From positions 1-64,000 of the forward strand of contig CAYGKM010000008.1 in assembly GCA_964350695.1 (NCBI GenBank): a stretch of 64,000 nt of DNA, given 5' to 3'. How positions within the stretch are numbered: the first letter of the stretch is position 1; each line of letters opens with the position of its first letter. A program made the position numbers and the translations under genes. Shown here piece after piece: positions 26,124-35,282 of this stretch. The DNA is from TMED27 sp964350695 (GTDB taxonomy: Bacteria > Pseudomonadota > Alphaproteobacteria > Micavibrionales > Micavibrionaceae). The notes under the pieces were generated by a model. That model worked only from the letters and a program-made list of their open reading frames with translations. It searched no databases and was not told the origin of the DNA.

Positions 26124-27488
26124 TTACGCACTCTTGGCTACGTTTTCAATGACCTTGCACAGCCCATCGACGATATTCTCGACCTTCGCGGGGTCATCAC
26201 CCTCCGCCATCACGCGAATAACAGACTCAGTGCCGCTTGCACGCACCAAAACGCGCCCGTCATTTGCAAAATCACTTTGCGCTTTTTCAATCGCGGCTTT
26301 CACTTCATCGGTATCAAGCGGCTTCACCTCGCCATCAAAACGCACATTCTTCAAAATTTGCGGCAATGGCGTAAACAAATTCAGTGCCTCGCTTGCCTTC
26401 TTGCCGCTTTCTTTCAGCAGCGAACATATCCGCAAAGCCGCAAGCAGCCCATCACCCGTGGTGGAATAATCCGACAAAATAATATGCCCGGATTGCTCCC
26501 CGCCAATATTATATCCGTCTTTCATCGCCTCCATAACATAGCGATCACCGACCCCCGTGCGGATCAAATCCACGCCCTTGGATTTCAGCAAGCGCTCAAG
26601 CCCCAGATTAGACATCACAGTCGCCACAAGCGCCCCGCCCTTCAACAAACCGCGATCATGCATCGAAAGCGCAAGCGCCGCCATAAGCTGGTCGCCGTCT
26701 ATGCGCTCGCCCTTTTCATCCACCATGATTAGGCGATCCGCATCGCCGTCCAGCGCAATCCCGATATCGGCATTATGCTCAACAACCGCCTTTTGCAAAT
26801 TATCCGTCGCCGTCGCGCCGTATCCATCGTTGATATTACGGCCATTCGGTTCAACCCCGATAGAAATCACTTGCGCTTCCATCTCCCAAAGCACTTGCGG
26901 CGCAACCTTATACGCCGCGCCGTTCGCACAATCCACCACAACTTTCAAACCCTCAAGCGTCGTACCGCGCGGTAAACAGCGCTTCACGCTCTCCGCATAC
27001 CGCCCAACTGCATCATCAAGCCGCGCCGCTTTCCCCAAATCCGCAGGAAGCGCCACATTTTCACTTAAAGTCGGATCATCAAGCGCCGCTTCGATCTCAA
27101 GCTCGATCTCGTCATCCAGCTTGTACCCGTCAGACCCGAACAGCTTAATTCCATTATCTTCAAAGGAGTTATGCGAGGCCGAAATCATCACACCCAAATC
27201 CGCCCGAAAAGACCGCGTCAGCATCGCAACGCCCGGCGTCGGCACAGGGCCGGTCAAAATCACATTCATCCCCATGGAAAGAAAACCTGCCGTGATCGCC
27301 TGTTCCAGCATATAGCATGAAAGCCGCGTATCCTTGCCGATCACAACGCGGTCGGTCGGCTGCCCGTCATGGCGCGCGCGCAAAACCTTTGCCGTCGCCA
27401 TCGCAACCTTAAGCGCCATATCCGCTGTCATGGGGTAAGTATTCGCCCTGCCCCGTATTCCATCTGTTCCGAAATATTTACGTGTCAT
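26124..27488 (-). CDS. glmM: Phosphoglucosamine mutase
   Basis: A 454-residue enzyme converting glucosamine-6-phosphate to glucosamine-1-phosphate for UDP-GlcNAc, peptidoglycan and LPS synthesis. It starts MTRKYFGTDGIRGRAN. The phosphoserine loop ISASHNSFEDNGIK has active Ser105, and the metal motif DGDADRL is present. The C-terminal phosphate site is RASGTESVIRVMAEG. In many alphaproteobacteria folP lies between ftsH and glmM; here that space holds only palindrome copy C. No Shine-Dalgarno is visible; a 7-bp hairpin (27498-27516) lies 9 nt before the ATG. Confidence 0.97.
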   Translation of the reverse strand: MTRKYFGTDGIRGRANTYPMTADMALKVAMATAKVLRARHDGQPTDRVVIGKDTRLSCYMLEQAITAGFLSMGMNVILTGPVPTPGVAMLTRSFRADLGVMISASHNSFEDNGIKLFGSDGYKLDDEIELEIEAALDDPTLSENVALPADLGKAARLDDAVGRYAESVKRCLPRGTTLEGLKVVVDCANGAAYKVAPQVLWEMEAQVISIGVEPNGRNINDGYGATATDNLQKAVVEHNADIGIALDGDADRLIMVDEKGERIDGDQLMAALALSMHDRGLLKGGALVATVMSNLGLERLLKSKGVDLIRTGVGDRYVMEAMKDGYNIGGEQSGHIILSDYSTTGDGLLAALRICSLLKESGKKASEALNLFTPLPQILKNVRFDGEVKPLDTDEVKAAIEKAQSDFANDGRVLVRASGTESVIRVMAEGDDPAKVENIVDGLCKVIENVAKSA

Positions 27489-27497
27489 GTGATTGTT

Positions 27498-27516
27498 TTA
27501 CGCAATTTATGCGTAA
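27498..27516 (-). promoter_or_regulatory. Hairpin in the glmM leader
   Basis: TTACGCA and TGCGTAA form a perfect 7-bp stem with a 5-nt loop, 9 nt before the glmM ATG. Since glmM has no visible ribosome site, the hairpin may present or guard the start region. It could also be a remnant of the adjacent repeat. Confidence 0.35.
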
Positions 27517-27528
27517 TTCACAACGATA

Positions 27529-27632
27529 TAAAGCAAACAGCTTTTGTCTCGGCCAGGTAAACAAAACGAAGCCTATTAACAATAGGCGAGATGAAGTTTG
27601 ACAAAGCCCGAGATAAAAAGATGGAAGCCTTT
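27529..27632. repeat. Structured palindromic repeat, copy C
   Basis: It lies between ftsH and glmM. The mid stem is CTTTTGTCTCGG with CCGAGATAAAAAG. The apex reads CCAGGTAAACAAAACGAAG, then the perfect hairpin GCCTATT/AATAGGC, then GAGATGAAGTTTGAC, close to copy B. The basal segment ATGGAAG precedes the ftsH stop by three bases, as in copy B. Stem sequences differ from the other copies but still pair. Confidence 0.78.
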
Positions 27633-29517
27633 AAGCGCTTGTCGGCACAGATGAACGCGGCGGAACATCGCCCTTATCATCATTGCCGGTATCGCGAAGG
27701 ATCGCCTTGCCCGCAAGGAGCGATTTAATCTCGTCCCCTGAAAGTAATTCATACTCCAAAAGCGCTTTCGCAAGCTTATGCAGATCATCCAGATTATCCG
27801 TCAGGATTTTTTTCGCTTTATTATATCCACCCTCAACAATGCGGCGCACTTCCGCGTCCACAATGCTTGCGGTTTCATCCGACATATTCTTGGTTTGCGT
27901 CACAGAATGCCCAAGGAACACCTCTTCTTGATCCTGCGCATACCGAATAGTGCCAAGCTTATCGGAAAACCCCCATTCGGTCACCATCTTGCGCGCCATA
28001 TTGGTGGCCTGCTGAATATCGCTGCTCGCGCCCGTCGTCACTTTTTCCGCGCCAAATATAATCTCTTCCGCCACGCGGCCCCCCATAGCCACGGATAAAT
28101 CCGCCTCCAGCTTTTCCAAGCTGAGCGATAAACGGTCATTCTCAGGCAGGCGCATAACCAAGCCCAAAGCTCGCCCGCGCGGAACAATCGTTGCCTTATG
28201 AACAGGGTCACTCGCCGGCTCGTGCATCGCGACAAGCGCATGGCCTGCTTCATGATACGCCGTCAGCTTTTTCTCATCATCGCTCATCACCATGGATTTG
28301 CGCTCTGATCCCATCAAAACCTTGTCCTTGGCATCTTCAAATTCTTCCATCCCGACAACGCGTTTTCCGCGCCGTGCCGCGAGCAAAGCGCCCTCATTCA
28401 CAAGGTTCGCCAAATCCGCACCGGAAAATCCGGGCGTTCCGCGCGCAAGCACCAACGCATCAACATTATTCGCCAGCGGCACTTTCTTCATATGCACTGC
28501 GAGAATTTTTTCGCGGCCCTTAATATCGGGCAAAGGTACAACCACCTGACGGTCAAAACGCCCGGGGCGCAAAAGCGCAGGATCAAGCACATCAGGGCGG
28601 TTCGTCGCCGCCAGAATAATCACCCCTTCATTGCTCTCGAAACCGTCCATCTCAACCAGAAGCTGGTTCAGCGTTTGCTCGCGCTCGTCGTTCCCGCCGC
28701 CAAGCCCTGCTCCGCGGTGACGCCCAACCGCGTCAATCTCGTCAATAAAGATAATGCACGGCGCATTCTTCTTGCCTTGCTCAAACATATCGCGGACACG
28801 GCTCGCGCCCACCCCGACAAACATTTCCACAAAATCAGAACCTGAAATCGTAAAGAACGGCACATTCGCTTCGCCCGCAACCGCGCGCGCAACCAATGTC
28901 TTACCCGTGCCGGGCTGCCCGACCAATAACGCACCCTTTGGGATTTTTCCGCCTAGGCGCGAGAATTTCTGCGGGTCACGCAAAAACTCGACAACCTCTT
29001 CCAATTCCTGCTTGGCTTCGTCAATACCGGCAACATCATCAAACGTGACGCGCCCATGTTTTTCAGTCAGCATTTTCGCCTTCGATTTGCCGAAGCCCAT
29101 TGCGCCGCCGCCCTTGCCGCCTTGCATCTGGCGCATGAACAAAATCCACACCCCAATAATCAAAAACGCAGGAAGCAAAGACACCAGAATGCTCATGAAG
29201 CTCACCTGCTCGGGGTCTTCTTTATCTGCTGAAATTTGCACGGCTGTGCCCGCAAGGCGATCCACCACATTCTCGTTCGGCGGAACCATAACCTTGAATT
29301 TCTCACCGCTTGCGGCAAAAACGCCATAAACAGACTGGCCCTTAATCGTGACATTGGAGATACTTCCGCTCTTCGCCGCGTCCATAAATTCACTGTAAGA
29401 CATGCCCTGCCCGGCAGACATATCTTTCTGCTGATTGCCCTGCACAACATTAAACAGGAAGATCATAACCAGCGCGATCGCGAGCCAAAAAACTAAATTA
29501 CGGCCAAAACCATTCAT
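27631..29517 (-). CDS. ftsH: ATP-dependent zinc metalloprotease FtsH
   Basis: A 628-residue membrane AAA+ protease that degrades misfolded membrane proteins and regulators such as LpxC and heat-shock sigma factor. It has two N-terminal membrane helices (about 7-24 and 106-128) around a periplasmic domain. Walker A is GQPGTGKT (200-207), with Gln in place of the common Pro. The second region of homology is near ATNRPDVLDPALLRPGRFDR, and the zinc motif is HEAGH (422-426). It lies 69 nt after tilS in the pal-cpoB-tilS-ftsH group. The stop codon is next to palindrome copy C. Confidence 0.97.
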   Translation of the reverse strand: MNGFGRNLVFWLAIALVMIFLFNVVQGNQQKDMSAGQGMSYSEFMDAAKSGSISNVTIKGQSVYGVFAASGEKFKVMVPPNENVVDRLAGTAVQISADKEDPEQVSFMSILVSLLPAFLIIGVWILFMRQMQGGKGGGAMGFGKSKAKMLTEKHGRVTFDDVAGIDEAKQELEEVVEFLRDPQKFSRLGGKIPKGALLVGQPGTGKTLVARAVAGEANVPFFTISGSDFVEMFVGVGASRVRDMFEQGKKNAPCIIFIDEIDAVGRHRGAGLGGGNDEREQTLNQLLVEMDGFESNEGVIILAATNRPDVLDPALLRPGRFDRQVVVPLPDIKGREKILAVHMKKVPLANNVDALVLARGTPGFSGADLANLVNEGALLAARRGKRVVGMEEFEDAKDKVLMGSERKSMVMSDDEKKLTAYHEAGHALVAMHEPASDPVHKATIVPRGRALGLVMRLPENDRLSLSLEKLEADLSVAMGGRVAEEIIFGAEKVTTGASSDIQQATNMARKMVTEWGFSDKLGTIRYAQDQEEVFLGHSVTQTKNMSDETASIVDAEVRRIVEGGYNKAKKILTDNLDDLHKLAKALLEYELLSGDEIKSLLAGKAILRDTGNDDKGDVPPRSSVPTSA

Positions 29518-29586
29518 ATCACAGAGTATCCTTTCAAATGGGTCTCTTAGGAAACTATACTTTTTAGGCTATTAAACAAGCAAAAT

Positions 29587-30564
29587 CTAAGGTTTTTCAT
29601 GCATAAGGGAAAAGCGCTGACCATCCGCCTCCACTTCGAAGACAACCCCGCCCAGCGTGCGTTTGCGAAAACCCTCTTCGGATAAAAGCGCATCACACAA
29701 GGCCTCGACCTTCTCAAAACGCGGCGCATACTCCGCCGCTGAACGAAGCGTCGAAATCGCTTTCAATACGCAGCGTAAGATAATCTCGTCCGGCTCCGTC
29801 TTTAAAATACTTAAATTTAATACGATACGGTTCGAATTTATTTCTAAAACAGCGTTGCTATAAACGCTATCCGCAATTCTCTCAAGCGCCGTGCGCGCTC
29901 GCCCAATCCGCTTCGCGGTCAGGGCCAGCCGCTTATTCGACAGCCCTTCTTCCTCTAGAACTTCGCGGCTTCTACGCAGCCGCACCCGCGCATAATCTTC
30001 GTTTCCATTCGACGGATCACTTAAATATGAAACTTCCGCGGCCTCACATGTTGCAATCAACCGCGCCTTGGAAATATTCAAAAACGGGCGGCACAAAGCA
30101 ACCCCGTCCATCTCCTGCCGCTCCCGCATCCCTGCCAAACCGTCCAAACCGCTGCCCTTGGCAAAGCGAAATAAAATTGTCTCTGCTTGGTCATCCTCGT
30201 GATGCGCAATAAAAAGCTGCTCAATCCCCAGCGCGTTGCAATGGGCAATCATCAAGTCATACCGAGCCTTGCGGGCCTCTTCCTGCACGCGCGCCTCAAC
30301 GCCCGCATGATCCCACTTCAAGACCTTTAAATTCGGAATAATCTCTTTTACCCGCGTTGCCTCTTCTGCAGATTCCGCGCGCAAACCATGATCCACCATA
30401 AGCGGATGCAAATCCAAGCCATCCACGCGCGAAAGGCCATACCACAGCGCCATACTGTCAGGACCGCCAGAAACAGCCACGGCCACAGCCACAGGTTTTT
30501 CAGAATTTAAGAAGGGGGAAAGAAGGGTTTCAAACTCTTCAGGGCTGAGAGCTTCAACAGACAT
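29587..30564 (-). CDS. tilS: tRNA(Ile)-lysidine synthetase
   Basis: A 325-residue N-type ATP pyrophosphatase that converts C34 of the CAU-anticodon tRNA-Ile to lysidine, allowing AUA decoding. The PP-loop SGGPDS lies at about 32-37, with HHEDDQAETILFRFAKGSGL (about 117-136) as the second family motif. It is shorter than the 430-residue E. coli enzyme, lacking most of the C-terminal tRNA-binding domains, as in many alphaproteobacteria. It begins 6 nt after cpoB. Confidence 0.94.
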   Translation of the reverse strand: MSVEALSPEEFETLLSPFLNSEKPVAVAVAVSGGPDSMALWYGLSRVDGLDLHPLMVDHGLRAESAEEATRVKEIIPNLKVLKWDHAGVEARVQEEARKARYDLMIAHCNALGIEQLFIAHHEDDQAETILFRFAKGSGLDGLAGMRERQEMDGVALCRPFLNISKARLIATCEAAEVSYLSDPSNGNEDYARVRLRRSREVLEEEGLSNKRLALTAKRIGRARTALERIADSVYSNAVLEINSNRIVLNLSILKTEPDEIILRCVLKAISTLRSAAEYAPRFEKVEALCDALLSEEGFRKRTLGGVVFEVEADGQRFSLMHEKP

Positions 30565-30570
30565 ATTAAA

Positions 30571-31560
30571 TTAACAGTTCAGACGCGAACGCTCTTGCTC
30601 CGCGCGGCGCATAACAGGGCCGGAACTCGGCAAATTTTCTTTATCAAGCTGCCCGAGCGCAACGCACGCATCTTGCGTCTTACCAAGCGCACTAAGCGCC
30701 ATGCCGAGTTTCAATAAATTATCGGCCGTTTTCGCATTATCAGGATATTGCTGATACCCTTCTGCAAAAAGACGCGCCGCAATCTCGTAATTCCCGCGCA
30801 CATAATGCGTCTCACCCAACCAATATTTCGCGTTTCCCGCCAAAGGATGATCGGGATATTGTTCCAAAAAACCCTCAAACTCCTTTTGTGCAGGATCAAA
30901 CTTATCCTGCTTCAAAAGCGCAAAGGCATTATCATAGGTCGCCGTCGCCACATCAGCCGTGGGGTTCACCGCGCCTGATGGGCTTTGTGAAATCGTCCCC
31001 AGCTGCCCGCCTGTATCGGAGGCATCCGACGAATCCAGATTATCCGAACTCCACTGATACCCGTCGACTCCGCCCTCGTCTTCAACATCGGATGACGTAT
31101 CGCTGAGCGGCTCAGGGCCCGCATCAATAACCGGCTCTGAAGACACGGAAGGCGAAACCTTCCCCCCTTCAAGATCCTTCACCCGAAGCCCCAGATCACT
31201 CGTCGCGCGGTCCAATTCCCCGCGCAGCTGACGGTTTTCAAAATTCAGCTCTTCAATCTTGCCGCGCATCTCCCGAAGCTCGCCTTCCATTTGCTGCAAG
31301 CGAATCTCGGTATCGGCGCTCGCTGGCGCACCCCCCGCAGAAGGCACATCGCCCAAAGGCGGGGCTTCCCCTCTGTAAACCGCGCGGTTAAGCGTCTGAA
31401 CTTCGTTTTCTAACCGCTTTATGCGGTTTTGAAGCTCCGTCGTAGATTGCGCAAAGCTTGCCCCGCTGCCGAAAACGCTAAACGTCACAAGCAAGAGAAC
31501 CAAAAGGCCCGAAATGCTCCGGGCCTTTTTTAATACTGCATACTGTTTCAAATTCAACAT
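30571..31560 (-). CDS. cpoB: Cell division coordinator CpoB (YbgF)
   Basis: A 329-residue periplasmic protein. A signal peptide ends near ASFAQ (about 38), then comes a short coiled coil (LQNRIKRLENEVQTLNR), a second helix (ELREMRGKIEELNFENRQLR) and a Ser/Asp/Gly-rich linker. The C-terminal TPR domain (about 208-320) contains AGNAKYWLGETHYVRGNYE. CpoB links Tol-Pal function with peptidoglycan synthesis at the septum. It directly follows pal (9 nt). The tolQRAB genes are not upstream here. Confidence 0.92.
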   Translation of the reverse strand: MLNLKQYAVLKKARSISGLLVLLLVTFSVFGSGASFAQSTTELQNRIKRLENEVQTLNRAVYRGEAPPLGDVPSAGGAPASADTEIRLQQMEGELREMRGKIEELNFENRQLRGELDRATSDLGLRVKDLEGGKVSPSVSSEPVIDAGPEPLSDTSSDVEDEGGVDGYQWSSDNLDSSDASDTGGQLGTISQSPSGAVNPTADVATATYDNAFALLKQDKFDPAQKEFEGFLEQYPDHPLAGNAKYWLGETHYVRGNYEIAARLFAEGYQQYPDNAKTADNLLKLGMALSALGKTQDACVALGQLDKENLPSSGPVMRRAEQERSRLNC

Positions 31561-31569
31561 TGAACGTCC

Positions 31570-32103
31570 TTAGTTAACCTTCGCAACGCCGCGACGGTTT
31601 TGTGACCATGCTGTTTCATTCGCACCTGGAACTGCTGGTCTTTCCTTACCGTAGCTCACAGTGTTGATGCGCGCTGGGCTAACGCCCAAAGCAACAAGAT
31701 AGTTTTTCACAGAGTTCGCACGACGCTCACCCAAGGCCAAGTTGTATTCACGTGTTCCGCGCTCATCCGCATGACCTTCAATTGTGATGTTCACGCTTGG
31801 ATATTGCTGCAACCAATTAGCTTGATTATCAAGTGTCGAACGGGCTTCTGCATTCACGTCATAGCTGTCTGTCCCGAAGAACACACGATCGCCGACATTC
31901 ACAACCAAATCAGCCTGTGTACCGGCTGCAGGACCTTGTCCAAGACCGGCATTATCACCTTGATAAATTTCATCCAGAGGTCCCGATATCCCGTCTCGCT
32001 CTATTCCTACCTGATCCGCAGGAATTACATCCTCGCCATCGGTTGTTGAACATGCGGTAACCATGAATATGGCACCAAGTAGTATTAGACTGCGCAAAAA
32101 CAT
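31570..32103 (-). CDS. pal: Peptidoglycan-associated lipoprotein Pal
   Basis: A 177-residue outer-membrane lipoprotein (lipobox VTAC, Cys near 18). A linker is followed by an OmpA-like domain (about 70-177) carrying NITIEGHADERGTREYNLAL, whose Asp and Arg bind diaminopimelate of peptidoglycan. Pal is the outer-membrane part of the Tol-Pal complex for envelope constriction. It heads the pal-cpoB-tilS-ftsH run. The 109-nt gap upstream likely contains its promoter, though I see no clear consensus. Confidence 0.96.
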   Translation of the reverse strand: MFLRSLILLGAIFMVTACSTTDGEDVIPADQVGIERDGISGPLDEIYQGDNAGLGQGPAAGTQADLVVNVGDRVFFGTDSYDVNAEARSTLDNQANWLQQYPSVNITIEGHADERGTREYNLALGERRANSVKNYLVALGVSPARINTVSYGKERPAVPGANETAWSQNRRGVAKVN

Positions 32104-32212
32104 TCGTTTTCTCCTGAGTGTTAAAAATAATTATTCAGTTTTAATCCCTTCAAAGCCCCTACGCAAGTAGAAACCATTTTTGGACACATCTATTTAACGC
32201 ATTAAAAACCAT

Positions 32213-33061
32213 TTAGTTCAATTGATCGCTCAATTCTCCGAGAAGCATCTCCGCTTCATAGCGATCACGGGAGTTTGGCGCCTTTTCGATATAAGCACTT
32301 AAAGAAGAAATCGCGGCTTTCGCTTGATCGGTTCGAGCATATAACACCCCCGCATCCAGCAATAAACGATACTCGTCTGGCGCAATCTTGCGCATCGTTT
32401 TTACAATCTCCAGCGCGCCCTCATAATCTTCGGCATCAATCTTTCTGTACTTCAAATTATTCTGTAGCCGAATCAATATATCGCGATTACTAGCCGGCTC
32501 GTAATACTCCGAAGACAGCTCCGCATCCGGCCCCAAAGCCTTTTTGATATTCGCCCGTAAATCCGGCGCATGCAGCACCTTTCCATCCTGAAACGGATCA
32601 AAAATCAAACGCTGCCCGTCTTTTTGAATGCGGCAGACAAAATGCCCGGGAATATTCAAACCCTCCACATCCCACCCTTGCGCACGCCCTGCATGGATAT
32701 ATAAAATCGAAAGTGTAATCGGCAGCCCCTTGGCCCGATCAATCACCCTTACCAAACTTGCATTTTGCAAATCATCGTAATTTTGAGAATCGCCCGTATA
32801 CCCGTATTGATCGCTTAAAATATTCTGCAAGGTCATAAGCTGAAGCTCGGCGGTTTCCTCCGCCACTTCATTCTTAAGCTCGTCATAACGCACGGCGACA
32901 TCTTGCGCGATTTGCTTCAGGTGGTGAACATATCTATCTGCGGAAATGCCCTCATGCTGGGCCATCGCTAAGGCCAATGAAACTCTGGCCAAATCAATGT
33001 CTTCATCCGCTAGGCTCGAAGCCTCCTCCAAAACCTCCAGCGGATCAAAGGCAGCCTTCAT
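32213..33061 (-). CDS. SirB1-family transglutaminase-like/TPR protein
   Basis: A 282-residue protein of the SirB1 (Transglut_core2) family. The central region has NASLVRVIDRAKGLPITLSI and LNIPGHFVCRI, typical of the fold, and the C-terminal ~90 residues form TPR-like helices (DAGVLYARTDQAKAAISSLS). The biochemical role of this family is not established. It starts 6 nt after the BON lipoprotein gene and is the last gene of the rsmI-yraN-BON-SirB1 run. Confidence 0.85.
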   Translation of the reverse strand: MKAAFDPLEVLEEASSLADEDIDLARVSLALAMAQHEGISADRYVHHLKQIAQDVAVRYDELKNEVAEETAELQLMTLQNILSDQYGYTGDSQNYDDLQNASLVRVIDRAKGLPITLSILYIHAGRAQGWDVEGLNIPGHFVCRIQKDGQRLIFDPFQDGKVLHAPDLRANIKKALGPDAELSSEYYEPASNRDILIRLQNNLKYRKIDAEDYEGALEIVKTMRKIAPDEYRLLLDAGVLYARTDQAKAAISSLSAYIEKAPNSRDRYEAEMLLGELSDQLN

Positions 33062-33067
33062 GCGCGA

Positions 33068-33952
33068 TCACTGATTCCATTGCACGTTTTCGCTCTCTAT
33101 CGGCTGCGAATACACATCATTCGTTTCATTCACACGGTTAATCTGCATATCGCGGGCGCGCAAGTTATCCGCCTGCACAGGGTCACGCACGATATAAGGC
33201 TGCGAAGAATCATACTCTGCACCCTGATCCTGATATTGCGCCTCCGGGGCAATCACAATCGGATCTTGCGAATATCCCTGCCCGTCTGCTGGTGCCTCTG
33301 AATAGGTCTGGCGCACATAATCTGGCGTGTTGCTGTTTTGGCCCTGAACTGGTTGCCCGGGCACGTATCCTTCGCTCTTCTGATAAACCTGAACATAGCT
33401 CACAACGCTTTGAACACCGCTAATCGTGCGCGCAAGCTGTACAACGCGGTTCAACTCTTTTTGCGAATTCGCATAACCCATCAGATAAACCGTGCCCTGC
33501 ACCGTATCAATGGAATAATTGATCGATTCCACATCACGCTCCAGCGTCATCGCCCCGCGCAAACGCGTCGTAATCCATGTATCTTTCGCAAAGCCTGTAA
33601 TCCCTGTGCTTTCCGCCACGCGAATTTCGTTAATAACCTGTTGAACGCCCTTCGGCTGCCACGCTAAACGGATCGCCTCTACGCGGTGCTCCGGGTTTTG
33701 CACAACCCCGGTCACCAAGACGCGACCATTATTAATCGTCAAATCAAGCTTCCGAAACGCTTCCACGCTATATTTAAACCACAAATCATTAATTGCGATT
33801 TGAATGCCCGCATCATCAACCGCCCTTCCCAATCCGCCTTCTTGCGAAGCGGCAATACCGGCCGTCGCGCCAACGCCAAGGGCCGCGCCCGCTACTGTAC
33901 ATGATGAAAGAATAAGAGCCGATGCGGCAAGCAAGAGAGGGGTTTTGGTCAT
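33068..33952 (-). CDS. BON-domain lipoprotein
   Basis: A 294-residue outer-membrane or periplasmic lipoprotein (lipobox LSSC, Cys near 18). It carries a Gly/Ala-rich stretch, then two BON domains, about 48-115 (LDLTINNGRVLVTGVVQNPE) and 122-190 (GTVYLMGYANSQKELNRVVQ). The tail is Gln/Tyr/Pro-rich and probably disordered. The layout matches DolP/OsmY-like proteins that bind phospholipid and protect the outer membrane. DolP is also encoded next to yraN in enterobacteria, which supports the call. Confidence 0.88.
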   Translation of the reverse strand: MTKTPLLLAASALILSSCTVAGAALGVGATAGIAASQEGGLGRAVDDAGIQIAINDLWFKYSVEAFRKLDLTINNGRVLVTGVVQNPEHRVEAIRLAWQPKGVQQVINEIRVAESTGITGFAKDTWITTRLRGAMTLERDVESINYSIDTVQGTVYLMGYANSQKELNRVVQLARTISGVQSVVSYVQVYQKSEGYVPGQPVQGQNSNTPDYVRQTYSEAPADGQGYSQDPIVIAPEAQYQDQGAEYDSSQPYIVRDPVQADNLRARDMQINRVNETNDVYSQPIESENVQWNQ

Positions 33953-33994
33953 GGGTAAATCCTGAATCGAGAAAACGAATACTAGAGCGTAATA

Positions 33995-34393
33995 TTATGC
34001 TCCCGCCATCCATGCATTGTCCAGATGTGAAACAGAGATAGCCCCAACTTCCTTTAGAGTTTCGTTCGGGTCTTCAGAAACCGTAATCACATCGAACCGC
34101 ATCCCGAAATCCGCATATTCCGCGCGCTCACTCATATAAAGCAGCGCCGCATTCTGAATCCTCGCCCGCGTTTTTGCATCTACCGCATAAAGCCCGTCCG
34201 CCTTGTTTTTGCGCGCCTTCACTTCCGCAAACACAATCGAATCTCCATCCCGCGCCACAATATCCACCTCGCCGAACCTCGTCTTATACCGCATCTCTAA
34301 AATCTCATAGCCCTTCCCGCGAAGCATCTCCGCCGCCAAACCTTCCGCGTCCACCCCTCTTCGATACGCATCTTGTTTTTTTATAAGGCTCAT
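33995..34393 (-). CDS. yraN: YraN family (UPF0102) nuclease-fold protein
   Basis: A 132-residue protein with the restriction-endonuclease-like core of UPF0102: an early helix, then RYKTRFGEVDIVARDGDSIV and FAEVKARKN, where the E ... D ... ExK catalytic pattern is present. The function is unproven. Its ATG overlaps the rsmI stop by four bases (ATGA), so the two are translationally coupled, a gene pair conserved in many proteobacteria. Confidence 0.92.
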   Translation of the reverse strand: MSLIKKQDAYRRGVDAEGLAAEMLRGKGYEILEMRYKTRFGEVDIVARDGDSIVFAEVKARKNKADGLYAVDAKTRARIQNAALLYMSERAEYADFGMRFDVITVSEDPNETLKEVGAISVSHLDNAWMAGA

Positions 34394-35262
34394 AATTTCA
34401 GCGCCATTTCATAGAGTGTGGTTTTTGAAACTCCCGTATCTTTCGCTACCTGCGCCGCGGCTTCTTTCGTGCGCATGCTTTTAAGCGCCACTTTCAACCG
34501 CGCCTCTAAATCACTCTCCGTAAAACGAACCTCATCAGGCGGTGCAATCACCAGCACAATTTCACCCTTCGGCAAACCCTGCTCTTCATAATGCGCAATC
34601 AACTCGGCGGCTGTGCCTTTGCGCACCTCTTCATACATCTTGGTCAGCTCCCGCGTCACCGCGACAACGCGCGCGCCCATCACAGCCTCGATATCGCCAA
34701 GCGCCTTTAACAATCGCGGCGCAGTCTCAAACGCCACCAACGTCGTTTGCACCCCCGCCCATTCTTCCAAAACGCTCTTTCGCGCCCCCGCTTTTGATGG
34801 CAAAAATCCGATAAACGAAAAACAATCACTCGGCAGCCCCGAAAGCTGCAACGCCGTCAAAGGCGCGCTCGCCCCCGGCACAGATGAAATATAAATGCCG
34901 CGCTTTTGCCCCTCGCGCACCAGTTTAAACCCCGGATCAGACACCATCGGCGTGCCCGCATCACTGATAAGGACAACCACCTTGCCATCCTCAACCTTGC
35001 GCAAAATCTCGTCCCTGCGCCCATCATCACTATGATCATTATAAGACAGCAACTTCGATGAAATATCATACGCCTTCAGCAGCTTCCCGCTCACCCGCGT
35101 ATCTTCACACGCCACCAAGTCCGCCGCGCGCAGTGTATCAATCGCCCGTAAAGAGATATCCCGCAAATTCCCGATCGGCGTCGACACCAAATAAAGACCC
35201 GCACGCAAAGCCTTCACTTGCGCTTGTTCAGACGATAAAATTTTTGTAGGCTCTGTGTTCAT
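34390..35262 (-). CDS. rsmI: 16S rRNA (cytidine-1402-2'-O)-methyltransferase RsmI
   Basis: A 290-residue SAM-dependent tetrapyrrole-methylase-fold enzyme that 2'-O-methylates C1402 of 16S rRNA. Family motifs are LVSTPIGNLRDISLRAID, ACEDTRVSGKLL, SDAGTPMVSDPGFKLV and FIGFLPSKAGAR. A C-terminal helix-turn-helix-like region is present. It is divergently arranged with the LpoA-like gene, with only 20 bp between start codons, so the two promoters must overlap the opposite reading frames. Confidence 0.96.
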   Translation of the reverse strand: MNTEPTKILSSEQAQVKALRAGLYLVSTPIGNLRDISLRAIDTLRAADLVACEDTRVSGKLLKAYDISSKLLSYNDHSDDGRRDEILRKVEDGKVVVLISDAGTPMVSDPGFKLVREGQKRGIYISSVPGASAPLTALQLSGLPSDCFSFIGFLPSKAGARKSVLEEWAGVQTTLVAFETAPRLLKALGDIEAVMGARVVAVTRELTKMYEEVRKGTAAELIAHYEEQGLPKGEIVLVIAPPDEVRFTESDLEARLKVALKSMRTKEAAAQVAKDTGVSKTTLYEMALKL

Positions 35263-35282
35263 CTCAACAGTGTGCCAGAAAA

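Noticed and set aside
26557..27315. Plus-strand open frame of 252 codons over glmM
   Set aside because: Fully antisense to a complete glmM with catalytic motifs; Ser/Pro-rich translation is a typical shadow frame.
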